DNA from: Lysinibacillus sp. FSL W8-0992
Lineage (GTDB): Bacteria > Bacillota > Bacilli > Bacillales_A > Planococcaceae
NCBI RefSeq assembly: GCF_038008685.1
Contig: NZ_JBBOZQ010000001.1
Coordinates: forward strand, 744,001 to 808,000
Length of the DNA: 64,000 nucleotides
Reading direction: 5' to 3'
The stretch's first letter is position 1. The number at the start of each line of letters is the position of its first letter. Positions 47,155-55,415 of this stretch are shown one piece after another. The translations under genes and the position numbers were made by a program. The notes under the pieces are model-generated. The model searched no databases. It had not been told where the DNA came from and saw only the letters and a program-made list of their open reading frames with translations.

Positions 47155-47667
47155 ATGAACAAACAACAAACTGAGACAATGCAAAACACACTAGCACAAA
47201 ATAAAAATCTATTACAGAATGAGCAAACTTTAGTGAACAAACAGGTTGGTCTAAATATTAATAAGAATAGTGAAAACCTAGATGATTTACTAGAATTCGT
47301 TAAAAAAGAAACACAGACATTTAAAGATATCTCTGCACGAGGATCGTCTTATGTCTCTATTGTAAAATCTGAAAATGGTACAAGGTTTGTTATTAATAAG
47401 GCTACTAATGAAAAGCTAGGTTATCCTACTGAAATATATATTGGATATAAGGATGAACACCTAATGATTTTTAATGCAGAGGGAATGGCTGTTAACAAGC
47501 TGACTGTTAGGCAGACTAAAAACAAAATTACTATTTATAATACAAAGCTAGTAGATGAAATTATCAATCATTTTGGTATCGATTTTTCAGAGATTACTAG
47601 TAAATCATTTGCAGAAGGCTATTTCGAAAATAAAGGTCGAGAAATCTTATATGTAAAGCTACTTTAA
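47155..47667 (+). CDS. hypothetical protein upstream of cch
   Basis: The 170-residue protein has a Gln/Asn-rich helical N-terminus (1-45) and a compact alpha/beta C-terminal part (about 55-170: RGSSYVSIVKSENGTRFVIN). I know no family for it. It lies 13 bp before the DUF927 gene and is very likely cotranscribed with it. In staphylococcal cassettes small DNA-binding proteins occupy similar positions, so a replication-accessory role is possible but unproven. GGGAGCGA precedes the ATG. Confidence 0.75.
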   Translation: MNKQQTETMQNTLAQNKNLLQNEQTLVNKQVGLNINKNSENLDDLLEFVKKETQTFKDISARGSSYVSIVKSENGTRFVINKATNEKLGYPTEIYIGYKDEHLMIFNAEGMAVNKLTVRQTKNKITIYNTKLVDEIINHFGIDFSEITSKSFAEGYFENKGREILYVKLL

Positions 47668-47680
47668 GGTATGAAAGTCT

Positions 47681-49462
47681 ATGAGTGTAATCATTGAAAC
47701 ACGAAACTATAAATGTACTACAAAAGGTGTATATAAAAGACATACTGATAAAGAGACAGGAAATCAATCTTGGGTTTGGTTAAGCAGACCCATAGATTTG
47801 ATAGCTGTATATCGAGTGATAGATACTGGGGAATTATTTTGGGAGATTCGTTTTGAATGCAATGATGGTTGGCAAAGGGACACTATTCATCGAACGGATG
47901 CGACTGAACGTAATTTCAGTGTTTTGTTAAAGAAAGGTGCAGATGTTGCCACTTGGAAAACAAAACGTATTATCAATTACTTAACTGAAGCAGAAACGGG
48001 AACGCCAATAAGTCTACAACATAGCCAGTTAGGTTGGATTAACCATAAGCGAAAAAATTATTATGCACATCAACAATTATACTCAGCAGATTCTACAGAG
48101 AAATCGGATTATATTGGTGAGTTCAATATTAATAAATCAGGTAATTATAAGCGATGGTTAGAAGTCCTTAAAAAAGCCGTTGTTGGTCATCCAGAGATGG
48201 AGTTAGCTTTATGTCTAGGCTTTTCTGCGATTCTAGTCGGGTACATCAATCGCATTTTAAAATTACACATAGATTCCATGATATTTCATATTGCGGGAAA
48301 CAGTACAACAGGTAAAACATCAGCAGCTACTGTTGCAGTTTCTGGATTTGGCGATCCTAGAGAAGGAGCTCGGTCTTTAATTCAAAGCTTTAATGGAACA
48401 GATAATGCTCTAACCAATTTGATGGCTAATAATAATGGCGTTCCAATCGTTTGTGATGAAACATCACTTTCACTGATGGGGACTCAAAAGCTCGTAAATG
48501 TACTTTATACATGGGCGAAAAACATTAGTAAAGCACGGTTAGATAAAAATAGTCAAATGAAACCCCGTTCAGAATGGGCTACTACGATTATTACAACCGG
48601 TGAAGGTTCATTACTAGATCAAATCAATCAAAATGAGGGTATTCGTGCAAGGGTATTTGAATTGAAAAATTTGCAATGGACAAAAAGTGCAAAGCATTCA
48701 AATGTACTGGTAAAAGAGCTTTCTAAAAATTATGGTCACGGTGTAGAACCTTTTGTTACAACGTTATTAAATTACCTCCCAAAGGAAATTCAAAAAGCTT
48801 GGGATAATGAAACTGCAGAAATAGAGGAAGCTATGCCTCAATCAAAATTTAAAGATCGGATCGGTAAAAAGTTTGCCTTAATTACAATGACTGCAAAGTT
48901 ATTAAATGAAACATTCGATTTGAATTTAAATATTGATGGAATAAGGGCGTTGTTAGTACAACAAGAAATAGAATCGATTGAGGAACGTGAAATTGGTCCA
49001 AAAGCGCTTGAACTAATTCGAGAATGGTTACTCATAAATCGAAAGCACTTCTATATTAATAGTCATGATGTAAGCGAAACCCAAACAATCTGGGGAAGAA
49101 TGAACATCAATAAAAACAAGCAGGAGACAGAGGTCTTTATCCTGCCATCTATATTTAAGCAAATGTTGGACGAGAAGGGATTTACCGATTATTCTGTAGT
49201 GCTACGTGAGCTTGATAGTATGGGTGTTCTCATTAAAGAAAGGGATGCCAAGCAAAATAAATACAGCATACGGAGAGTAATCAAAGGTATTGAAAGCAGT
49301 AAAAATGGTGTAAGTACTTATGGTATCAAACTAGAAGGTGCATTCATTCATACCTTATTAACACCAGGTGAGATTCAAAGACAGCCAAGAAAAGGTACAA
49401 AGCAACCTAAGGCAACTATTGAAAATAGAGAACCTGAATCAGTTGATATCGATGATATGTAA
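47681..49462 (+). CDS. cch: Cch-like DUF927 cassette helicase
   Basis: The 593-residue protein has a central DUF927/AAA-like ATPase with Walker A GNSTTGKTSAA (about residues 207-217), Walker B-like VPIVCDETS, an arginine-rich region (EGIRARVFELK) and a C-terminal winged-helix-like end. Cch proteins are the cassette-carried helicases of SCC elements, related to MCM-like replication initiators, and are thought to replicate the excised circle. The gene lies directly upstream of the serine recombinase, the conserved cch-ccr arrangement. Confidence 0.88.
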   Translation: MSVIIETRNYKCTTKGVYKRHTDKETGNQSWVWLSRPIDLIAVYRVIDTGELFWEIRFECNDGWQRDTIHRTDATERNFSVLLKKGADVATWKTKRIINYLTEAETGTPISLQHSQLGWINHKRKNYYAHQQLYSADSTEKSDYIGEFNINKSGNYKRWLEVLKKAVVGHPEMELALCLGFSAILVGYINRILKLHIDSMIFHIAGNSTTGKTSAATVAVSGFGDPREGARSLIQSFNGTDNALTNLMANNNGVPIVCDETSLSLMGTQKLVNVLYTWAKNISKARLDKNSQMKPRSEWATTIITTGEGSLLDQINQNEGIRARVFELKNLQWTKSAKHSNVLVKELSKNYGHGVEPFVTTLLNYLPKEIQKAWDNETAEIEEAMPQSKFKDRIGKKFALITMTAKLLNETFDLNLNIDGIRALLVQQEIESIEEREIGPKALELIREWLLINRKHFYINSHDVSETQTIWGRMNINKNKQETEVFILPSIFKQMLDEKGFTDYSVVLRELDSMGVLIKERDAKQNKYSIRRVIKGIESSKNGVSTYGIKLEGAFIHTLLTPGEIQRQPRKGTKQPKATIENREPESVDIDDM

Positions 49463-49472
49463 CTATTTTAAG

Positions 49473-49500
49473 GGCGAACAGTAAGCAACTACTGTTCGCC
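49473..49500. other. inverted repeat between cch and ccr
   Basis: A perfect 11-bp stem GGCGAACAGTA/TACTGTTCGCC (49473-49483, 49490-49500) has a 6-base loop and no T-run. It could be an operator or an mRNA structure controlling ccr. Confidence 0.6.
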
Positions 49501-49531
49501 AATATTAACTAATGATAATGAGGTCTTAATA

Positions 49532-49651
49532 ATGACAATTATAGATATGTTAGCAGAGATGTGTGAAAACTATTTAATACAAACATTAGAATCGGAGGAA
49601 CATACAAATGAGTGCAATGATGCAGCAAGAACTGAATCAATTTCTGAATGA
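49532..49651 (+). CDS. possible 39-residue leader ORF overlapping ccr
   Basis: ATG 49532 with GAGGT six bases upstream opens a 39-codon acidic frame (MTIIDMLAEMCENYLIQTLE ...) that runs 44 bp into ccr in another frame. It may couple translation to ccr or be chance. Confidence 0.35.
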   Translation: MTIIDMLAEMCENYLIQTLESEEHTNECNDAARTESISE

Positions 49652-51305
49652 TAAAAAACATAGAGTAAGTACCGTATCCGTTAAGCGAGTAGCGATTTAC
49701 GCCCGCGTTTCTACGACCGAACAAGCAGAGGAAGGTTACTCAATTGATGAGCAAGAACGAGTATTAAGGGAATGGTGTAAAAAACAAGGATACCAAGTCC
49801 ATGATGTTTATGCTGACCGTGGTATCAGTGGTAAATCAATTCGCAACCGCCCAGCGTTAAAGCAATTAATTGAAGATGCCAATAAACGATTATTTGATAT
49901 CGTTTTAGTTTGGAAGACCAATCGATTAGCACGAAATGTATTGGATGTACTAAAAATTCATGAGGTTTTTGATCGAAATCACATTTCCTTTCGTTCTTTT
50001 ACTGAAAATCATGAGACAGAGACATCTAATGGTAGAATGCAGTTTCAAATGTTAGCGGTAATTGCGGAATTTGAGCGTAATGCCATTTCTGAAAATGTGA
50101 AAATGGGCATGTTAGCACGTGCTAGACAAGGAAAGTGGAATGGAGGTCGTGTATTAGGATATGACCTTGAGGATATTTCAAGTCCAGGTGATAGACGTAA
50201 ACATACAAGGCTTGTCATTAATGAAAAAGAGGCAAAAACGGTTAAACGTATCTTTGAGCTTTACATCGCTGGTAACGGTTATAAAGCGGTTGCTAATTGT
50301 GTTAATAAAGAGGGGCATGTAGGTAAGCGAGGGAAGCCGTTTTCAATAAGTACGATTAAAACCATCCTAGAGAACCCTGTTTATGTAGGTATGATTCGAT
50401 ATGATGTTCGGAGGAACTGGACGGATAAACGTAGAGGGGATATAAATCCTAATCCAGTGTTACAAAAAGGTGAGCATGAGCCCATCATCTCGCAGCTAGA
50501 TTGGGGGAAGGCACAACAAATCCTAAAAGAAAGATCGAATAAGCCGAACCGTGTGCATGGTGGGACGTTTCCTTTTACTGGTGTCATGAAATGTCCACAG
50601 TGTGGTGCAGGAATGGTTGTGATGCGAACAGTCAATAAGTTGAAGGATGGCACACGTAAAACACTCGAATACTATGCCTGCGGAGCGTGGAAAAACCAAG
50701 GTACGTCTGTTTGTCGTTCGAACACGATCCGAGCAGACAAAGCCGAAAGCTACATCTTTGGCAGACTACAAGCACTTGCTACAAACAAGCAGCTCATAAA
50801 AGAAGTCGCAGACCGAGTCAACGGTAAGCGATCGAACCAGGACGAACCACTACAACAAAAGCAACAAGCACTCCTAAAGGAGCTGGAGCAAGCTAAACGT
50901 AAAAAGAATAAAGCGATGGAGCTGTACGAGGAGGACATCATAACTAAAGTGGACTTGCAACAAAGGCACATCCAGGTCAATGAACAGATAGAGCAACTGG
51001 AGCTACGTCTTCAGCCAATCAAGCTCCAACTGCAATCATTGAAGGTGCACACGATCGATGAAGCAACCATTCAAGAGGTCATGGCTAATTTCCAGAAGGC
51101 TTTCAAAAAGGCAATGACACAAGAACAGCAAAAGCATTTGGTTACGTTAATCATTAAAGATATAACACTGAATGATAAGCGTGAGGTTGATAGCATTCAA
51201 ATTCAATTTAATAATACAGTGTTAGAATATTTAACAGAGCAAGGAGCGGATAGGTCATCAGCAGATGACTTATCTGCTCCCTTTTTGGTTTTAATTGCTA
51301 TTTAG
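49608..51305 (+). CDS. ccr: Ccr-like large serine recombinase
   Basis: The 565-residue enzyme would excise and insert the cassette at att. Its resolvase domain has the catalytic Ser35 in YARVSTTEQAEEGYSIDEQ and the FQMLAVIAEFERNAISENV helix. It then has a recombinase domain (about 200-310), a zinc ribbon (CPQCGAG ... CGAW ... C, about 325-375) and a coiled coil (about 405-480). Size and layout resemble CcrC. It is a single gene, unlike the CcrAB pair. GGAGG precedes the ATG. The last 20 or so codons overlap a terminator hairpin. Confidence 0.9.
   Translation: MSAMMQQELNQFLNDKKHRVSTVSVKRVAIYARVSTTEQAEEGYSIDEQERVLREWCKKQGYQVHDVYADRGISGKSIRNRPALKQLIEDANKRLFDIVLVWKTNRLARNVLDVLKIHEVFDRNHISFRSFTENHETETSNGRMQFQMLAVIAEFERNAISENVKMGMLARARQGKWNGGRVLGYDLEDISSPGDRRKHTRLVINEKEAKTVKRIFELYIAGNGYKAVANCVNKEGHVGKRGKPFSISTIKTILENPVYVGMIRYDVRRNWTDKRRGDINPNPVLQKGEHEPIISQLDWGKAQQILKERSNKPNRVHGGTFPFTGVMKCPQCGAGMVVMRTVNKLKDGTRKTLEYYACGAWKNQGTSVCRSNTIRADKAESYIFGRLQALATNKQLIKEVADRVNGKRSNQDEPLQQKQQALLKELEQAKRKKNKAMELYEEDIITKVDLQQRHIQVNEQIEQLELRLQPIKLQLQSLKVHTIDEATIQEVMANFQKAFKKAMTQEQQKHLVTLIIKDITLNDKREVDSIQIQFNNTVLEYLTEQGADRSSADDLSAPFLVLIAI
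51243..51287 (+). terminator. terminator inside the 3' end of ccr
   Basis: A near-perfect 17-bp stem GGAGCGGATAGGTCATC/GATGACTTATCTGCTCC (51243-51259, 51264-51280) is followed by CTTTTTGG, all before the ccr stop at 51305. Confidence 0.85.
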
Positions 51306-51421
51306 TATGATTCTACAAGTATAGCTAAACGTGGATTTTAGTTAGGATAATCCATTTGATAATCGAAGTGATTATCAAATGATGAAATGGCATATTGAAA
51401 ATAACTAATAAGGAGGGGAAA

Positions 51422-51703
51422 GTGATCGATAGTAGTAAACTAGATAGCTCTTGCTTCAACGGAGCATATAAAGATTTTGTTGAGTTAATTGGCTATAAAA
51501 ATACGTTAAGCGTATATAACTATTTCGCTGGTCAATATGTGACCTTTCCTAAGCGTTTGTTATCAGAAGATTTTTTGCACGAGCAAATCATTAAAGAGTT
51601 TGATGGGACAAACGCTAAAGAGTTAGCACGGAAATATGATTATTCTTATAGTTGGATTATGAAAATACTAAAAAGAAACTCGTATAAAGACACAATACGA
51701 TAA
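51422..51703 (+). CDS. Mor-type helix-turn-helix protein
   Basis: The 93-residue protein has a C-terminal helix-turn-helix, KEFDGTNAKELARKYDYSYS followed by WIMKILKR, and an N-terminal helical part, resembling the short Mor-activator-like proteins found after Firmicute recombinases. It may regulate cassette genes. I choose GTG 51422, which follows AGGAGGGG; an upstream TTG at 51395 would place this site inside the gene. Confidence 0.75.
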   Translation: MIDSSKLDSSCFNGAYKDFVELIGYKNTLSVYNYFAGQYVTFPKRLLSEDFLHEQIIKEFDGTNAKELARKYDYSYSWIMKILKRNSYKDTIR

Positions 51704-51752
51704 TGCCTTTTAGTAGGTTATGCAGTGAAAAATAAAATTGGGGGGAAGTTAT

Positions 51753-51959
51753 ATGTCGTTTTTCGGAGATATGATGAACAAAGGTCTTAACAACCTGAGA
51801 GATACGCAGGACAGCATGAAAGCTGAAGTGGAGAGGTTAGAATTTTATTCTGATGAAGAGCTGAAAAGGATTGCTACTGATACATCTACTGGCAATTCAA
51901 CAAATGCTAAAAATAGAAGAACAGCCGCAAGAATGGTGTTAAAACAACGTGGATATTAA
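51753..51959 (+). CDS. small hypothetical protein
   Basis: The 68-residue charged protein (MSFFGDMMNKGLNNLRDTQD ... RRTAARMVLKQRGY) has a predicted long helix and a basic end. No family is recognised with confidence. GGGGGAAG precedes ATG 51753. It ends 17 bp before a zinc-finger gene, so the two may be cotranscribed. Confidence 0.75.
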   Translation: MSFFGDMMNKGLNNLRDTQDSMKAEVERLEFYSDEELKRIATDTSTGNSTNAKNRRTAARMVLKQRGY

Positions 51960-51976
51960 TTGCAGGAGGAAGAACG

Positions 51977-52135
51977 ATGGTCAATTCTTTTCAGCTCAAT
52001 GAAAGCGGATATGGCAAGTGCAGATGCTGTCTAAAAAAGAAATTTGTTTCTGAGTTAAGAACCTGCCCAGCATGTGATTATTTCACCTGCAATACATGTT
52101 TCAAGGGACAGATATGTAAAAAATGTTCTAAGTAG
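51977..52135 (+). CDS. small cysteine-rich zinc-finger protein
   Basis: The 52-residue protein has nine cysteines: CRCC early, then CPACDYFTCNTCF and CKKC at the end, enough for two zinc sites in a treble-clef or RING-like arrangement. AGGAGGAAG precedes the ATG. It follows the 68-residue gene and is followed by a terminator. DNA or protein binding is likely but unproven. Confidence 0.7.
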   Translation: MVNSFQLNESGYGKCRCCLKKKFVSELRTCPACDYFTCNTCFKGQICKKCSK

Positions 52136-52150
52136 ATTACGAATTTATAT

Positions 52151-52195
52151 AAAGCTGTGATATCAAGGTCAGGCTTTGATTGCACAGCTTTTTAA
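52151..52195 (+). terminator. terminator after zinc-finger gene
   Basis: AAAGCTGTG (52151-52159) pairs with CACAGCTTT (52183-52191), with an inner ATCAA/TTGAT pairing; T residues follow. Confidence 0.82.
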
Positions 52196-52263
52196 TTTAA
52201 TACGATCACTAAAAACTCTAAGATGATTGAATTTATAAACCGTACATGAAGGGATGGATTTAC

Positions 52264-53202
52264 TTGAAGTTTTTTAGAAAAATGTTATTACCGATTACTT
52301 TTGTTTTCTTTATTTATGGCTGTAGCAATGCTAATAATGAAGCCAATAATGTGAATGGAGAAGTTACTAATGAAGTATCTCCTGAAAATAAAGATAAAGT
52401 AGCAGTTGAAGAAGCTACACCTAAAAGTGAGGAAACCCCAAAAAATATCCAGTTAGATTTACTTGATATAATTTCATTAGACAAAGAAGGAATTATAGCG
52501 TTACTTGGTCAACCTCAGGATCTATATGAATGGGAAGATGGTCAAAGTTTAAGCTATGATGGCTTGTCTGTTTCTTTAAATAGCTCTCAAAAATTAGAAA
52601 GCCTTGAGATAAGCAATAGTGATTATTTATTTAATGGAATTAAGATTGGCGATACGCTAGATAATGTTAGAGAAAAGCTTGGTAAACCAACAAAAGAGGG
52701 AATTGCAGAGAGTGGGGAATTCTTTGAATTGGTTTACGACACAGTCATAAACGAAAATAAAACAAATAGCGTGTATTTTACAAGTAGTAATTTTAGCAGT
52801 CCAATTGACTTCATTGGTTACAGTGCGTTAGATACAACACCACTGTTTACAACTGAGGAAGTAAAAGAAATGATTGTAGGCTCTTGGGTAAGCGAGGAAG
52901 ATATGATGAATAGTGATTATTCTGCTTTGGTCTATTTTACTGAGAATAAATTTGTAACCGATTCCTTCAACGGTACAATTAATGGATTAGTAAGGGATTA
53001 TAAAATAACTAATTTCGATACCATTGAAATTTCAGATATTAATACGTATAGTGATAAAAAGCAATGGGATGTTCAAACTATTGAATTTTCACCAGATGGG
53101 AGCAGAATAGATCTTTATCGAGTAGATTCTTATTCAGGTAAGATTTATGAAAATTCAAGGCAAGTTTATTATAAGTATTCAGATACTTATGTGGTTAAAT
53201 AA
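52264..53202 (+). CDS. lipoprotein with two LGxP-type modules
   Basis: The 312-residue protein has a lipoprotein signal with lipobox IYGC (Cys20), an Asn/Glu-rich linker, and two short modules (IIALLGQPQDLYEW and VREKLGKPTKEG) like BamE/DUF4309-type repeats. A C-terminal beta-rich half follows. It would be anchored outside the membrane. The start is TTG 52264 with AAGGGA nine bases upstream; ATG 52246 has no ribosome-binding site. Role in the cassette is unknown. Confidence 0.72.
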   Translation: MKFFRKMLLPITFVFFIYGCSNANNEANNVNGEVTNEVSPENKDKVAVEEATPKSEETPKNIQLDLLDIISLDKEGIIALLGQPQDLYEWEDGQSLSYDGLSVSLNSSQKLESLEISNSDYLFNGIKIGDTLDNVREKLGKPTKEGIAESGEFFELVYDTVINENKTNSVYFTSSNFSSPIDFIGYSALDTTPLFTTEEVKEMIVGSWVSEEDMMNSDYSALVYFTENKFVTDSFNGTINGLVRDYKITNFDTIEISDINTYSDKKQWDVQTIEFSPDGSRIDLYRVDSYSGKIYENSRQVYYKYSDTYVVK

Positions 53203-53288
53203 AATGATTGTATTTTAGAATATAACAAAGAAGAGACAATACTCAATACTTAATAAGTATTGAGAAAGCTTTGTACGATGACGATAGT

Positions 53289-53332
53289 AGCTGTGACAGC
53301 AAGATTATTTCTTGTTGGCATAGCTTTTTTAT
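53289..53332 (+). terminator. terminator after lipoprotein gene
   Basis: AGCTGTGACAGCAAGA pairs with TCTTGTTGGCATAGCT with a few mismatches, followed by TTTTTT. Confidence 0.8.
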
Positions 53333-53420
53333 TTTAAGTTGAAAAACTGTATTATAATATACCTGTTTATGGGAAAAGAGAGCAGAAAAAACTAACATAT
53401 CGAGATCGGAGAGAAGGGTA

Positions 53421-54293
53421 TTGGAGAAACGTAGAAACCATTATGTTCCACAATTTTATTTGAAAGGTTTTTTGGATAATAGGGTAACTCCTCCACACGA
53501 ACCCAGTATATGGGTTTATGACAAGCAACTTGATAAATTAAAAAAGAAAGGTACAAAGAAAATTGCTGAACTAAATGGATATTATGATTTGAAATTAATC
53601 ACAGGTGAAATAACCACAGCGGTTGAAGATTTCTTTGATAAGAAAATTGAAAGACCTTCATCATCAATATTGAAAAAAATCTTAAGCCAAACTTTGTTAA
53701 CTGATGAAGAGAGAATTCAATTTTCTTACTTTATATACTTCTCATTAGCGAGAGTACCTAATTTCCTCAATTACATGACATGGTTTTATAGAAACAACGA
53801 TAAATTAGATTTTAACCTTAAAACAAGTACTGAGACATCAAAATTAGTAGATGTTACGCTTAGTTCTGAGGGTTTAACAACGCTAGAATTTATGATAGAA
53901 ATGTCTGAAATCTTTGTCCCGATTATTTATAGGATGAACTGGCAGTTTCATATTGCACCACAAAATAAGGATTTTCTAACATCAGACAATCCAGTAATAT
54001 TAAATGATCCAAGTTCGAAAAACATTCACCCCACTTTTATGGGGTGGAATAACCCTAATATTCACTTGACGTTCCCCCTGGATTCTGCAATGTGTTTAAG
54101 GGCAACATGGGGAAGGAAAAGAAAGACATATATTAAGGCTAGTCCCACATTTATGAGAGCGGTTAATTTTCGAACATCTTTTTTCGCTACACGTTATATT
54201 TTTTCATCAAGACCAATAGAGCCTCTCTTGTTAGATGGGGATTTCTTATATAATATGTCTGATATATATGAAAGTAAGCAAAACTGGGAATAG
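53421..54293 (+). CDS. DUF4238 domain protein
   Basis: The 290-residue protein begins with the DUF4238 signature NHYVPQFYLKGF and has FLTSDNPVIL followed by a Pro-rich loop and FPLDSAMCL in the second half, the core of the family. DUF4238 proteins occur often in genomic islands and near defence genes; their activity is not known. The start is TTG 53421 with AGAAGGG upstream. It sits in the right-hand cargo part of cassette 1. Confidence 0.85.
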   Translation: MEKRRNHYVPQFYLKGFLDNRVTPPHEPSIWVYDKQLDKLKKKGTKKIAELNGYYDLKLITGEITTAVEDFFDKKIERPSSSILKKILSQTLLTDEERIQFSYFIYFSLARVPNFLNYMTWFYRNNDKLDFNLKTSTETSKLVDVTLSSEGLTTLEFMIEMSEIFVPIIYRMNWQFHIAPQNKDFLTSDNPVILNDPSSKNIHPTFMGWNNPNIHLTFPLDSAMCLRATWGRKRKTYIKASPTFMRAVNFRTSFFATRYIFSSRPIEPLLLDGDFLYNMSDIYESKQNWE

Positions 54294-54476
54294 ATATTAT
54301 ACCGCATCAATGGTTCAGGTAGTAAGATATTTTATTTTACATTATAAAACAGTAAAGAGGTCTCATTTGTGTAAGAACTAAATTGAAGAAATATTTATAA
54401 TATTATATAATAAGAACGTAAGTTCCCGTTTGGGTGTGTTACTACTTTTTAAGTACTAATTTTTGGAGGGACTATT

Positions 54477-55244
54477 ATGTTTAAAAATATGATTTATTTT
54501 GATGCACAAAAAGTAGCTGAATACAAAGCAGTTCTAGAAGGAAAGAAACATGTAGCAATAAAAAATGTGAAAATATCTTCGTCTAAATCTTTAGATGCTA
54601 ACATTTCAGTATTTTCTGGGGGTATCGGTGGAACGAATGAAATGGAAGGTGAATTGATTGATAACCTAGTTTTAGATTGTAATGAGTTTGAAGAATTATT
54701 AAAGAAAAAAGGTGGAGACCACTATTTTGATTTAATGGCTACAGATTACGATATTGAGACAATTACAAAATCATCAATCATTTCATTCGAAGGGTCACTA
54801 AGTATTCCAAACGAGTTTGATATGATGGAATTGATAAATCAATTTAAACCTTTATTGATTAGTAGCATGAATTTAGCAAATGCTCAGGAAGAAGAGCTTT
54901 TTAAAAAGATTTTTGAAAAAGAGAGTACTAAAATTCCAATGTTTATTGAAAGTAGTCAATTAGGAGAAAGACAAGGCTTTACAAAATTAACATCAACAGA
55001 GTTACTTGTTGGCATGGAAGCATTAGAAGATTATGAAGAAGAGGAACTTACCTTTATTGCAAAAATTACATCTAGAAAGCAAGTGAAAGATAAACCTATT
55101 GTTGTTTTCGATATCATGAAGGACTTATTTTCTATAAGTAGAGGATTAAGAAGACAGATGGGGCAAAGTGAAATAGAGGGAATTGAAAATATCAAATCGA
55201 ACACAGATACTTTAGAACTAGAAGTGTTAGCTATTTATAGATAA
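54477..55244 (+). CDS. hypothetical protein, possibly DUF6414
   Basis: The 255-residue protein begins MFKNMIYFDAQKVAEYKAVL, which resembles DUF6414 proteins, though I am not certain. It has no membrane segment or catalytic motif I can point to. A beta-rich middle (GSLSIPNEFDMMELINQF) is followed by FIAKITSRKQVKDKPIVVFD. GGAGGGAC precedes the ATG. It is the last gene of cassette 1, 18 bp before the right inverted repeat. Island-associated and possibly defensive, by position only. Confidence 0.6.
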   Translation: MFKNMIYFDAQKVAEYKAVLEGKKHVAIKNVKISSSKSLDANISVFSGGIGGTNEMEGELIDNLVLDCNEFEELLKKKGGDHYFDLMATDYDIETITKSSIISFEGSLSIPNEFDMMELINQFKPLLISSMNLANAQEEELFKKIFEKESTKIPMFIESSQLGERQGFTKLTSTELLVGMEALEDYEEEELTFIAKITSRKQVKDKPIVVFDIMKDLFSISRGLRRQMGQSEIEGIENIKSNTDTLELEVLAIYR

Positions 55245-55261
55245 AATAAAATTCTATATTA

Positions 55262-55276
55262 AAAAACCGCACTTAC
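55262..55276. repeat. right terminal inverted repeat of cassette 1
   Basis: AAAAACCGCACTTAC is the exact reverse complement of 41825-41839. It lies 12 bp inside att site 2. Confidence 0.85.
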
Positions 55277-55288
55277 ATTAGTTACGGT

Positions 55289-55306
55289 GAACCGTATCAT
55301 AAGTAA
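55289..55306 (+). other. att site 2
   Basis: GAACCGTATCATAAGTAA differs from att site 1 at one base of 18. It marks the junction of cassettes 1 and 2. Confidence 0.88.
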
Positions 55307-55415
55307 GGGTGGATAATGTGGGATTCTTTCATTAAATTGATACTAAAGCGTTAAGTTGAAATTAAGAAACGATAAAGCTAGTTTTTCTAAGCTCATAATG
55401 AAAGGAGAAATGTAA

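Larger units (their letters stand above)
41829..55306 (+). mobile_element. SCC-like cassette 1 (autonomous)
   Basis: This 13.5-kb element lies between att sites 1 and 2 and carries perfect 15-bp terminal inverted repeats. It encodes a Ccr-like serine recombinase, a Cch-like DUF927 ATPase, a DUF1643 protein and a RadC-like protein, the usual SCC backbone set, all on the plus strand. Cargo includes a restriction-modification pair, a DUF4238 protein, a possible DUF6414 protein and several tiny genes. No antibiotic-resistance or mec gene was seen. The excised circle and host attB are inferred. Confidence 0.85.
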
